This document shows, piece by piece, positions 10,732 to 22,313 of a stretch of DNA of 64,000 bases. The stretch comes from Venturia oleaginea (Eukaryota; Ascomycota; Dothideomycetes; Venturiales; Venturiaceae): NCBI GenBank assembly GCA_013176395.1, contig JABMLP010000003.1, positions 310,001-374,000 of the forward strand, in the 5' to 3' direction. Under the pieces are notes generated by a model, which was not told the DNA's origin, ran no database searches, and saw only the letters and a program-made list of their open reading frames with translations. Position 1 is the first letter of the stretch. Each line of letters starts with the position of its first letter. The position numbers were made by a program, and so were the translations under genes.

Positions 10732-12133
10732 TCATCTCACATAGATCGGCAGGACTTCCTCCACCTCATACTCCCTCTCGCACGGCGGTGTCATGGCCAC
10801 CTCATAGCTCGGCGCATCATCACTACCCACATCCATCGGATAGACAATCTGCAGCGGAACATTCAGACTGAACAACGCTTTACCCTCCCCCTTCACCTCC
10901 AGTCGTAACGACACACTATACCTGCGCGAAAGAAACGGTGTAAAGAATGTCGGCGCCGGCGTCGCATTCTCCGTAATCGGTAACCAGACCAAGGCATGAG
11001 CAACCCACTCCAGGTCATAGTGAATGGCCGTATTCCTCGTCCAATGCGAAAGGTGCAACGATCGGTGATACGATCGTCCGAATTTGGGGATCGCCGCTAG
11101 ACAAGAAGAATCCTTCGCCTGCTTGATCGTTGGTTGCGAATTCAGTTTGTTCGCCGAAATGAACGTGACCGCTTTCAACAGAGAATTGACCCTGACATCC
11201 AATTTCCGTGGTGGTTTTGCACAACCACGCATTACGAATTTTAGGGGGAAGGCGGCCATCGAGGTATCACCGTGAGAGCGGACCTCGAGGGGTTTGGGTT
11301 CTGCGGCGATGACTGTGAGGCGCGAGCCTGGGATTCGGAAGCGCGTAAGACGCTTCTCTTGGCTGCAGTGATATTCGTCTGGAAAGTCGGCCATATGGAC
11401 GGGTGGGGGATGGGAGTCTGGTGAATCGTAGATTCGTACTTCGTGGACGCATCTAGAGATGATGGTGTCGTCTCGATATGCTGTGGCCTCGACTTCATAT
11501 CTGACTGTTGCTTCAGCCTGGCAACAAGCTTGTCCTGCTCCTTTGGTACACCATGGTCCGAAAACGTTTAAAGATGAGGGCAAGGTTCGAAGGTACTTTC
11601 TGGCTGATCCGTCTTCGTCGTCCTCGTCGCATTGCGGTGTACTCCAAGGTTCTTTGGCTAGAGGAAAACTAAATTGAAATGTTTCGCCGTCGCTGTTGTC
11701 TGGGTCGTATCTCGAAGAGACCGAATCTTGGACATCCATAAGCTTCAGTAACTGCAACCTAATCAGTTTCTCCCACGCCACCGAGCAAATCAATCAGCCC
11801 ACCTTCTGTTCCAGCACGAGTTTGTGTGGCGAATAAAGCGACGGGCATCTATGGCCAACAACGTTGATCATATGTCCTACAAGTTGTTAGTCGCAAAATG
11901 GAAAGTCTGGCGGATTTTATCTACATACCTTTCAAAACAAGTTTGACTTTCTCAATTCCACCACTCTCAGCAATATTTGAAGCCTTCAACGTTCCTTGTA
12001 TTCCCCTGTGCCGCAGGAATACAGGTATCTCGGTGTCCTCATCTTTCGATGTAAACGTATTCGTGAATTCGAAGTCCAACTTCAGCTCTTCCTTTGTCTC
12101 ACCCATACTTCCAGCTCTTAAACTTTCTAACAT
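10732..12133 (-). CDS. Arrestin-like domain protein
   Basis: Three minus-strand exons, 12133-11929, 11876-11803 and 11751-10732, give about 432 residues. The N-terminal part (IPVFLRHRGIQGTLKAS, then GIEKVKLVLKGHMIN across the first intron) follows the arrestin-N pattern of a bulky beta strand, a G-x-L/V segment and a 'K-V-x-x-x-x-x-G' strand. A middle acidic stretch (CDEDDEDG) and a beta-rich C-terminal half (KLDVRVNSLLKAVTFIS, RRYSVSLRLEVKGEGKALFSL) look like arrestin-C. Fungal proteins of this type often act as ubiquitin-ligase adaptors. No PY motif was noticed, so that role is not shown here. The start is uncertain: Met at 12133 or at 12106. Confidence 0.68.
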
Positions 12134-15100
12134 GCAGAACGCTGCGAAAATCCCGAAAGAAATAGTTGAACGATCACAAAAAGATCGACATGGACAGAAC
12201 CGGAATCGATATGTCCTCTGGCTGCAAAATCTCAACCCACCCGTCAGTGGAATTCAGGCCCGAAACCCTGGCAACATGTATCTAAGACTAGTGTGCGTTG
12301 TTGATCCTAAACCAAGCGAGAGACAAGAAACGGTGTGGTATCGAGACGGAGGATAGCGCGTGGGTTTTGTAGCATAAAAAATGTAAGGCTGTGATTTGAC
12401 CCGATAAGAACAAGCCACATGCAGGAGAGAGCAGGGCAACGATGGATAATGAGTAAGAAAGATAGAAGGAACCCCCAAAGCAAGGAAGACTAGCAATTCG
12501 CTAGGCAATTGTGAGCCAACCGCGGGGTGCAGAAAGCTATTTTCGTTGCTTTTTCTTGGGTTTGAATGTTGGGCGCAGCAAGCTGAAAGAAAGGCAGGAG
12601 AGACTGTCTTTCAAACGAGGGAATCTGTTTGTCTTTTTGTCCTGTGGAGAAATTATCATACCATAGTTGCGAGATAAGAGCCTGTGTCAATAATAAGGGT
12701 CATCTGTATGTGTTTCGTGTCACTGTATTTGTTGTGTATTGACAGATGGCTCGCACGGATGAACAGCAAGGCGGACAGTAAGACAGGGATTGATATCCAG
12801 AAAAACCCCAGATCTTGTCCACGGCCCATGTTGGGCTCCACCCGGATTGTAGATCTACCAGATTTGCGTGGGGCATCCCAGTACGGTCGTCTCAGGAACA
12901 AGTTTTTGAAGCTGCGCGATGGTGGACAACTCACCAAATGGTGTTTCCGCTTGAGAATTGGTAGAGAAATGATGGGAATTGAGATGAGCTCGTTCGGTAG
13001 ACAAACAGCCAGTGCCACCATGGCCCCTGTGTTACGAAACCATACACGGTTCGGTTGAGACCTGTGGGCAGCGTGGGATGTCTCTGTCGGTCACCCGTCG
13101 TGTAGACGGCTCACGAGGATGTTGTGAAGGGGGATGGTGGCCAATGGTTTGTTGCGCTTAGAGATACAGAACCAAAAGACTCTCCGAGACTCTCCGACTC
13201 TCCGAACTCCCCTATCGATTGCGTCCCGATATGGCAATATCATCTGTGCCGCGGGAAGAGCAACAGCCTCGCACATGGCATGCACAATACAATGCACATC
13301 TGCTGGCCTGATTTCATGATTCTCGCGCGTGCTTGTTCTTTCATCTGATTTAGCAAGTCTAGGTCGGCCTATCTTTCCTCGCTGTTTCCAATTCAATCGC
13401 CATCATCGATCCATTCTTCAAGCCCAAATGTTTACTTCCAACACTCTGCACCCATTAAAACATCACAGATGATTCTCCCCACCCGCAAACCTGATCGTAG
13501 TGGCATTCTCCCGTCCGTCCCCCGTCTGGGAAACCACCGTTTCAAAAACAAATTCACCACATTTCCCAATTCGGTAGCCCGGGCGTGGCCCAGTAAATAA
13601 TCCGAGTCATTATATGTCCGAGCGCGGTAAAGTACGAGGCTGAAAACAAGGCAGTCCTTGGATACGTGCGTGTCCACTCACCGTCTCCAGGTCAAACCCC
13701 ACAATTTCAAGACGTGGGAAAACTGTGTAGACGTCCATCAACGTGTCGGTAAACAATCAACATCGAAGAGTTCCCGAGCCAAGCTTCATCATTTGGTTTC
13801 ACTTCTTGGACAACAGACATAATGGAGTGGCTTTCTTGTTATTGCCCTCTTGAATTACGACAGTTCTTCCCCGCCTAGACGCTGTAGAATCAACTATTTA
13901 CTTTCAGACTAGAACTATGTCGGTACCGACGTCATTCGCATCATGTTTCCTCTAGTGCTACCAAAAATACCATGCCGATTTGGATCTCCAGACAAGCTTC
14001 GCCACCCCGGCGTCCACTATAGTCCGCTATCGTACTCGTTCCACCATCGCACTCCATCCACCCACGTACTTGCCCCTTCCCTCACTTCACCTGCTATTAT
14101 GCAGGACAGGGTTACTCAAGGAGAACACCCTCCGAAATGTTTTCCATCGCCTCGACATCGGAACAACATGACCACGCCTTCGATCAGCAAGAATAAGGAG
14201 CCTACCAGCAAGAGACAGAGGCAAATTAAGAGATAGAGTCTTTGCGTATTGTCGGTGTGCTTACGCTGAGAACTTGGCTAGTCGCCGCTTGATCCATATG
14301 ATTGGGTTGAGGTATTGCTTCCACTAGGCTCTCTTGTTCGGAACCCTCGTCTTCAAGATATTGCTTCTTATATGCAGGGAGACACTTATTCAAATGAGTA
14401 CCACTTTATCCGCATCCGGACATTTCTTAACAGTAATCGTCGATCCAGGCACCCATGACCTAACAGGCTCGCTGCATTCGAGAATTGGAGGCATAGGCGA
14501 AATGGTTGAGACGTTGGAAGAAGCCCATGAGATGTGAATAGCAGGATGGATTCGGAGGCCGCTGGAGAAAAGGGAGGCTATTGCTGTTAGGTCTAGCTGT
14601 GACGTGGTGCCTATTTCTTGCAAGCAGACGGTACTTCACATGCCGGAACTCTGAACTAGGCATCGCAACTCTATGACTGTCCTATCGTTCGCGTCCAGTG
14701 TTGAGCTCGAGAAGTTTTGATGATATATTGTTGTTGAAAAGGAGACCGATCCGCAAGTGGAAAAGTATCAAAAGGTGCCTCGGGTCGTGGGCCTGTGGTT
14801 GCCTCAAAAAGAAATCTTCAAATGAAGGTGTTCGTGAAAAAGGTTGGGAAATACGAGTACGACCGAGGGCCGCATTCTAGTGTCCAGAGGACATGATGTG
14901 TAGAAAAAGAGATCGTTGCCTATGTGGCGCTGATCTATGTGATTGTCGACTAGACTGTAGCGAGAAGAGAGTTCATGTGTCGTAGATGTGGAGGTCGATG
15001 GTGGCGATGAGTACCGCAAGGATACAAAGTGAAATTAGTGACCTCACGGCACAAGAGGAGATGATAGAGAAGGCCAGAGACGGAGGATTGTGAAGTGACT

Positions 15101-16966
15101 TGGTCGTTGTTGGAGTTGTTGGCGAAATTGGTGATGCGGAAAAGAAGAAAAGTATCGTGAAACTAGGATTTTATGTAGAATTACTCAGTGGGAGCGCCTG
15201 AATGCCTGACGGCATGACGTGTCGTGTGACCATCGATCGCCTGGCTTGGTGTTGTTGTCGTGGGATTTCTCCGTAGTTGGGATCCAAAGCCTTTCGTCAT
15301 GGTCGGACTTTTGGGATGGGACTGTGAAGAAAACAAGAACTCAGAGACAGAAACACAATCCCCGTAGCCGCATAGAGAACCCTCTAAAAACCATCTGTAC
15401 TTGCCAATGCAGCTGAAGAACAGCATTTACCAACTACCAACTGATTGAGGTTCCATAATGGCCGGGTCATTACTGCAAATGCATGCTCTGTCGTCGTTGG
15501 TCAACCAGACCACTTACCAGGATTAAAAGAAGACTATCAAGGCAGGCGCCATCGAGATTGGAGGAAATGATCAGAGGTTGTGCAAATAGCGGAAGAAGTT
15601 TATAAGTCATATCTTACTTTTATATTAACCTATTCAACAACTCTTTCCCCTTCAGCCACCTCTCTAGGCTCTCATCTTGTTCCCAACACCAGCGATTGGC
15701 AATTCCTCTTCTACGTAGCCCATGTGCGGCGTTCTCTCTGGACGTATTGATCAGTAATGCTTAAGGCTTCATTGCATCCAGCTCTCTCTTACCTATAATA
15801 TCAATGCTGAGAGTAGAGAGCACGTGGTAAACACTAAAACATCTTCTCTTCTGTCTCTGATTCGACAGGAAATCCTACCTCTTCACACTACTCATCAGCC
15901 TTCTCCTGCGTCAAGTTAGCTGACCAGCGTTGAATCTTCATTCCCCAAGCGAGTGCAAATCATCCTAAGCTACATTCCTAGCTAGCCCTTAAGTCCAAGC
16001 ACCTGTAGATTGTGCATTCCATTTTTTAATATCTCTGGTCGAAGGCGGCTTTCCAAGCCTGTCCGTTCTTCCTTGTCCCTCCGAAGATGCAACCGGTGTG
16101 CTCAACTCCTTCACAGTGTCTCGGCCATAGAAGGTGTTTAGACGCGTGATTAACGCGTCTTTTTGTGAGGCGGGATGGTGTCGGTGAAGGTCGTTATGGA
16201 GGCTGGTGATAGTGTGATGAGGGGTCGAGGTCGTGAGGTAACCATCTAGGATTACTATCTTCGGTGAGTTAGAGAAGACTATAGACATTCCACATGTATT
16301 TCTTGGAGTGAGTCGAGTCGTGATATGTAAGGATCAAGCATACGGCCAGGGAGTAGGCAATCAGAGAGATGGGAACTCAACGTCCACGCGGCCCTCTTTT
16401 GCCGGAGACTCCGCCAAAGCTGATCATGTTGAAGGAGATCGACCGCCTCACATTGTGTAGCACGATGGCAAGCCGTTATCGGCCTCTGTCTCGTGGTGTT
16501 GAAGCCATACGATAGCAGCCAGACGTGGGATGGACCTAGCAGGTAGGACGTCAGCACCACAACAAAGATCAATACTCCTGGTCCTTCTGGTATGCGTGAC
16601 ATGCGCGCCGGGGCGAGACGGACGGGAACGGTTCAGGCACACAGTACTCCTATAGCATTCCCGTCAGAACAAACTGGTATTGATATTCTCTTCTCAAACA
16701 CAGTTGCCCATCATAAGAGCGCATTATTATAACCAGGGTCCCTCACTCAACCTTCACCTGTTCCAACGGCAGGCTGACGTGAACTAAACCCTGGAAAACA
16801 ACTCACCTCTCCGACAACAACACAAAGCCCAATCAACACCCTCGCTCAAAGCCCAAACACGCTGCCCAACCAACTAAAATTCACGCCGGAGACATGCCAT
16901 CCTAACAATTCATTGCACAACAGTTTCTGCCACCAAACAGAAACTGAGACTGTACACATCACCACC
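12134..16966. other. Gene-poor region, 4.8 kb
   Basis: No confident gene in nearly 5 kb. Frames here are short, on both strands, and without family motifs. The one marginal candidate, 15989-16288 minus, is listed separately. A short CTCCGA(C/A)-type repetition occurs near 13181-13208. The last few hundred bases are C/A-rich and form the leader of the J-domain gene. Confidence 0.4.
15989..16288 (-). CDS. Possible small hypothetical protein
   Basis: A 99-residue frame with balanced composition and a coherent, mostly polar sequence (SQKDALITRLNTFYGRD, then a C-terminal DIKKWNAQSTGAWT). No domain recognised, no signal peptide and no membrane segment. It could be a complete small gene or the last exon of a longer minus-strand gene whose 5' part I cannot place; the frame at 16279-16602 overlaps it but does not look coding. 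Kept because it is the most gene-like frame in this gap. Confidence 0.3.
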   Translation of the reverse strand: MSIVFSNSPKIVILDGYLTTSTPHHTITSLHNDLHRHHPASQKDALITRLNTFYGRDTVKELSTPVASSEGQGRTDRLGKPPSTRDIKKWNAQSTGAWT

Positions 16967-19900
16967 ATGGTGAAGGCCGATGCGAAGCAGAACTACTACG
17001 AGGACCTGCAGGTGCCCTCAAATGCCACCACTGACGAAATCAAGAAGCAGTATCGGACTCTAGGTGGGCTAAGATCGACGACAGTCGAAGAGACTTCACT
17101 GACCGTTGATTGCAGCACGATTGTACCACCCAGATCGCAACCCAGGCAAAGAAGCCGAGTTCAACGCAAAGTTCCAATGCATCCAAGCGGCCCATGAGAT
17201 TCTCACCGACGCTGAACAGCGCCGGGCATATGACAACGAGCGGAGGAAGTCCGGCTATGGGGGAATAAGGGCGCAGAGCGCGTATGCTGGTACACAACGA
17301 GAGCAAACAACATACGGAGCATCTCCTTATACGAACGGGAGAAGCCCATACGCCACATACTCCAATTTCGCTCCTCCTCCAAGACGAAATCCAGCGCCAA
17401 CTGCGAAGCCCAGGCCGCAACCTACATTCACCCACGGCACCGGACCATCTCCTGGTGCCGCCCGAGCTGCCAACTTTGCGCGACCGCCACGCACGACAGC
17501 ACAAGGAGGGTTTGCGAACGCGAAGGATGATTCGGAGAGGGAGGCGCGAACAGAGAGAGAAGCTCGGGCGTCGGCTTGGGAGCGCATGAGAGCTTCAGGA
17601 AATCACCAGCCCTGGTCTGACAGCGACTTTGAGCGTCGAGCTCCTCCTCCTCCAGCTGAGCCTCCGAACAAGCCTGGGTTCGGCCGCAGCAATACTACGA
17701 AGACACCCAAGAAGGGTGGATTCGATCCACAAGCACCAGGTGGAGGAGATTGGGAGCCACAAGCACCGAGTTATTCTTCGTATCGTCCAGTGCCGCCCAT
17801 TCCTACGGTCAGCAAACCTCAGCCGCCACCCGTTCCATCTCGCTCGCCGCAGCCAGCACCGCCTCCACCTCCACGTACAAATGCAGAACCTGCAAACATG
17901 TTCCGCGCGGCGAGCGGTGAGGAAGATGTTCCTTTCACGGAAGGAGCTCGTCTGCGAACGCCGTACACATCGCACAGTGGAGAGCGGACCTATACCTCCA
18001 ACAGCGAGTCTGCAAGACGGTCTGCAAGTGTCCGTGAAAGAGCCCCAGTTTCTGGCTCAAATATGCCAAATCCACCGTCTCCAAGTGCTCGACATCGAAG
18101 TCATAGCCCCTCAGGCCGAACCACTACATCAACCGATGCCTCGCCCACACCATTATCGCGCAAGCCTTCGGGTACTCAGCCACGGCGAAAAATAGTCCCC
18201 GTCTATGATTCCAATTCAGAATCTTCAGCAGAAGAATCGTCTGACGCTTCGACTAAGCCAATGTCGGGTGGACCAGCGAATCCAGCACCAGGAAATCGCC
18301 CAAGAGCACAGCCTTCAAAATTCTGGGGTCAGAAGCGAAGTGACTCCCCATTGAAAGATCAGGTACCGGGCTCGCAAACCGCGCCTGATACCCCTCTCGA
18401 TGGGCAGTCGAAGCCACAAATGTATGATAAACGTATTCCTTTATTTTCTCAAGTACCCGCTGTCGAACCTCTCGGTTCTGCACCGCATGAAGCAAACCGC
18501 ACGCCACAGCGACTGCCACTAAAGCATGGTCTGTGGAATACGCCCAGACCGCTTCAGGCTTTCTGGTCAACGCCATCCAGTATAACACCGAAAGGCGCAT
18601 CGAATTCATCGCGAGTACGCAAGCAATCGCAGTACAACATATCTCCATTTTCCAGCTCTGCTTACCAAACGCCGCTACCGGTCAATGAGCGTGAGCAGTC
18701 ACTGCTGTATTCTTCTCCTCGACCGTTCTCATCTACGTCCGAACATGCCGCTGACCGTGTGCCTTCATTTAGGTTCGACATTCCGAATGGATACGACACC
18801 GAACCTCCCAGTGGTTTCAAGAGCCCGAGCACTGACAATATCAGTACTAAGTTTAATCATTCAGACTGGGAAGGTAGGTTTGAAGGTAGTAAAAACTTCA
18901 TGCCCCCGCCTCCTCAACCAACCCGAAGAGGCAGCAAGACAACTCCATTGAGACGCACACCAAGTCATGCCGACTTTGCAAACCCCCTTGGTTCTCAGAA
19001 CAACCCTATTGACATCACGTCGCCTGCAGGCATAAAGATACCGCCACCACCACCAATGCCTCCCGCTTCTAACGGAATTTCAGCATCTGCGAGCCCAGCA
19101 CCGCCGCCGCCTGGGCCTGTCAAATTCTCGAGCGAAGAGTGGGCCAAGACCTTGAAAGAGCAGACATTCTTCTTGCCATCCGATAGATCGACATCCCCAT
19201 CAAAAGCGAATAGCAGCTCGACGAGACGACCAAAGAATATTGTGCGCGGCAGAAAGCTATCGCGTGTCGCCACTAATGGACCTGCTCCTCCATCAGCAAC
19301 CATTAGTGATGCTTCCGATGAGGATTCCGAGGCACAACCAGTAAAGACCAAGACTAGTGCTCATCACCACAAAGTTGCAGAACCAGAGGCCATGGACATT
19401 GATTCCGAAATCCCTGGTGCGTTTGGGGCCACCAGTTCAGACAGCACAAAAGGTCCACGTCTTGTTAATGTTCCAGCAGCGCGACCAGAATGGAGGGACG
19501 GACATGCGAAAACGACTGCGGCTGTACCTACCGCCGCTCAAGGCCGAGTTCCATCTGGCAGCACTCCCACCACTGTCCCAAAGGCTGCTATTCCACCACC
19601 TCCGCCTATGCCTCCACCGCCACCGAAGACAACAGCGAAGAAAGCAAAGGTCAAGGAGTCACTCGACCTCAACGACCTCAAGCATGTTACGCCTCTCGGA
19701 CCATCTGGATCAGAAGGACTACACGGATTCTCTGACCTCACTGGGAATCTACCATTCCAGTCACAACCTTCAGTACACCCACTGCGGACGTTTGAGCCGC
19801 GAGAACTTGAACTCCCAGCACCGCCAAAGCCACCTACTAGTCCAATTCCCGTTACTGGTGTTCGACTGACTGAAGCTCAATGGAAGGAATATGTCGCTGC

Positions 19901-20198
19901 AATGTCATACTACATGGGGAAATGGTATCAATTCGATGAACGCTGTTTGAATCACTTCCGGTCTAGACACAATGCATCTAAGCCCTTCGGCACCGGCTCG
20001 CCATCTATTCCTGCCACACAGGCACTGGAAGCAATTGGGGAGGGAAGCGCAGAACCAGGTCTCCTGAGCTATGTACAAGGATTGGAAGAAGATGTTCGAG
20101 TTCGAAAGCACTGGGATATTGCCTGTGAGAGGCATAGGGTTGTGATGCAAGAGTTTAAAAAGGTGAAGGATGGAGTCAAGGCGAATGGACTCGCATAG
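16967..20198 (+). CDS. Large J-domain (DnaJ) protein
   Basis: Exons 16967-17063 and 17116-20198 join to 1059 residues. The first intron falls inside the J domain, and the join rebuilds helix II and the loop: KKQYRTLARLYHPDRNPG, with the HPD needed to stimulate Hsp70 ATPase at about residues 37-39. Helix III follows (AAHEILTDAEQRRAYD). Residues from about 80 to 930 are low complexity: Pro-rich runs (PPPPPPR, PPPPPMPPPPPK), Ser/Arg and Gly. A conserved-looking C-terminal helical block of about 110 residues (TEAQWKEYVAAMSYYMGKWYQF, HWDIACERHRVVMQEF) ends the protein. I infer an Hsp70 co-chaperone; the client or compartment is unknown. No signal peptide or membrane segment. Confidence 0.88.
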
Positions 20199-20560
20199 GT
20201 TGTATGAGTTGTTTTCTTTTGCATAAGCATAGGAGTCTGGTTTATTTGATGTGGGGATAAGGCTTTGGGATTAAGCGGGATGAATACATTAAGCGTAGGA
20301 GTTTTGTCTGGCTGGCACCCTTCGTTTGTATTGTTTCTGTACGCTATTTTGCTTTCATCCGTTCGCTACTTCCTTCTGGATGACCAGATTCTTACTCTGC
20401 TTTGGAGTATTTAGGTATTTTGAATGGATGCGAGCTTACAAACCTCATGCTAGCATGTTATAACCACCAACGAAAGTCACTCCAAAATATGGATTCCGGA
20501 TTTCGCCTACAGTGTGGTCCGTTATGTCGATTGTATCGCAGCCTAATCGTTAGCTTGACC
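20199..20560. other. Intergenic, 3' of J-domain gene
   Basis: About 360 bp between the J-domain gene stop and the retroposon target duplication. It contains the 3' UTR and nothing else I can recognise. Confidence 0.4.
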
Positions 20561-20575
20561 TCAAGTGCCTCCCTA
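20561..20575. repeat. Target-site duplication, left copy
   Basis: Fifteen bases that recur at 22170-22184 with one C/T difference and bracket the retroposon. Confidence 0.55.
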
Positions 20576-22169
20576 AACAGCACACACAGCGAGAACTCAA
20601 TTTTTGGAATTTACAGAAGTATCATCTAAAGATCATCAAAACACCTCTGCCAGTGGCCGCTCCGGCCTCTAGAGGCCATCGCGCGTCCCTCAGCGTCGAT
20701 GAGATACCTCTAGAGTCGCCGTCGCGGCCACGGCAGAGCAAGCACACGAATACATGAGCAAGCTACACGAACGATACGTCCACCAAAGACAACAGCAACC
20801 ATCTAGTCACTATCTCCCGGCTAGTCCATCACCCCAGATGACACTGCAACGCTCCGAGTCGACGAGTCACCGCTAGAACGGCAATACCTTCAACACAACT
20901 CAAACACCAGACGCCCGGTGTGCAACAATCGGCACCACACACCACTGCAACGACTAGACAACCTCTCCCAACGTCTTGGCAAACCGTCCTGCTACAAGCT
21001 GTTGCCCAGAGCCTTGAGCCTCTCCCCAAACTGTTGCCTCCCAGTTATGGCATTGGCAAGAGTAGGTGCGCGACACAGTAAGTAGTAAGGACGCATAGAA
21101 GGAGCCTATTGGCGGCAAATCCCCTCTCTGTAAGCTAGCAAACGTAGCCTTGAGCCTCTCCCCAGACTGTTGCGTCCCAGTTATGGCATTGGCAAGAGTA
21201 GGAGCGCGATATAGCAAGCAGGGAGAGCGACTAGCAGCAGATAGGCTCCGACTATAAGACGACAGGTCTACAACACAATCGGTGCGACACGATACGGCAG
21301 TTGCTAGAGAACCTCATCTACTATCGTCTCCGCAAACCGTCCTGCTGCAAGCTGATGTCCAGAGCCTTGAGCCTCTCCCCAAACTGTTGCCTCCCAGTTA
21401 TGGCATTGGCAAGAGTAGGTGCGCGACACAGTAAGCAGTAAGGACGTATAGAAGGAGCTTATTGGCGGCAAATCCCCTCCCTACAAGCCAGCAGACGTAG
21501 CCTTGAGCCTCTCCCCAGACTGTTGCGTCCCAGTTATGGCATTGGCAAGAGTAGGAGCGCGATATAGCAAGTAGGGAGAGCGACTAGCAGCAGGTAGTCT
21601 CCGACTATAAGACGTCAGGTCTATAGCACGATCGGCGCCATAAAATACGGCAGCTACCAGACAGCCTCGTCTACGGGCATACCCGGAGTATCACACCCAA
21701 GCAGCGAAATCACGACTACGATGGTTACTATTGTCTCCAGCATCACACAACCAAATACACTGCCGCATAGGAATCTGGTGTAAGGCAACTTTCACAAGCA
21801 GAAACACACTTAGGGAACCCATTGGCCTTGAGGGATAAGGCGAAACAGATAGACAAAGCTGAGCATTAGAGGGAGACTGTAGGTAGAAGGATAGCGAAAC
21901 ACGAGGCATTGCCTCTTGAGTCTACATAGCACAGATATACTAGCAGAGTAACCAGTGTCTACAAGAGCCCGCGGGCATTTGGAGATACTGGTTAAGGGGA
22001 AAGGGGAGGACCGAGGGGACAGCTGGTCTTGTTTCAGTGAACGGGGCGAAGTGGGGCGCGGTGGATTATATAATCTATCACGTGTCGGCTGTCTGATGAA
22101 GTCCTCCTAACCGGACATAGCTGCCTGATTAAGCGGCTGCAACCGAGTAGGATAAAATCAATCAATCAA
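20576..22169 (+). mobile_element. Non-coding retroposon, (AATC)n tail
   Basis: A 1.6-kb insertion with no long coding frame, ending in a short (AATC)n run at about 22155-22170. It is flanked by a 15-base direct repeat with one mismatch, TCAAGTG(C/T)CTCCCTA, at 20561-20575 and 22170-22184. A simple-sequence 3' tail and a target duplication of this length are hallmarks of target-primed reverse transcription. It is therefore either the 3' part of a LINE or a SINE-like retroposon. The interior holds GC-rich sequence and the tandem repeats at 20975-21680. No relation to the LINE at 57.4 kb was seen by eye. Confidence 0.6.
20975..21680. repeat. Two 353-bp tandem repeats, nested
   Basis: Two copies of an approximately 353-bp unit, about 20975-21327 and 21328-21680. 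Within each unit a block of about 60 bp starting gccttgagcctctcccca occurs twice, so the block begins at 21011, 21147, 21364 and 21500. Spacings are 136, 217 and 136, showing duplication at two levels. The first and second block in a unit differ consistently (gttgcctccc versus gttgcgtccc), so the half-unit duplication came first and the 353-bp duplication later. Confidence 0.85.
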
Positions 22170-22184
22170 TCAAGTGTCTCCCTA
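22170..22184. repeat. Target-site duplication, right copy
   Basis: Right-hand partner of the 15-base repeat at 20561-20575, directly after the (AATC)n tail of the retroposon. Confidence 0.55.
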
Positions 22185-22313
22185 CTCCAACTTCGAATGA
22201 CTTCCCACTCCAAACTATTTGTCATAATTGTTCACTTCTCTCAAAGTCATCGATTCTATCTATCCCTTCCGATCTCTGCTTAACACAAGCGAGAGAATTC
22301 TCTGCTCCTTGGA

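Noticed and set aside
22090..22135. Hammerhead-ribozyme-like CTGATGA followed by a GTCC/GGAC stem near the retroposon 3' end
   Set aside because: The required GAAA after the stem is missing (sequence reads ATAG) and no stems I and III or cleavage triplet could be placed.
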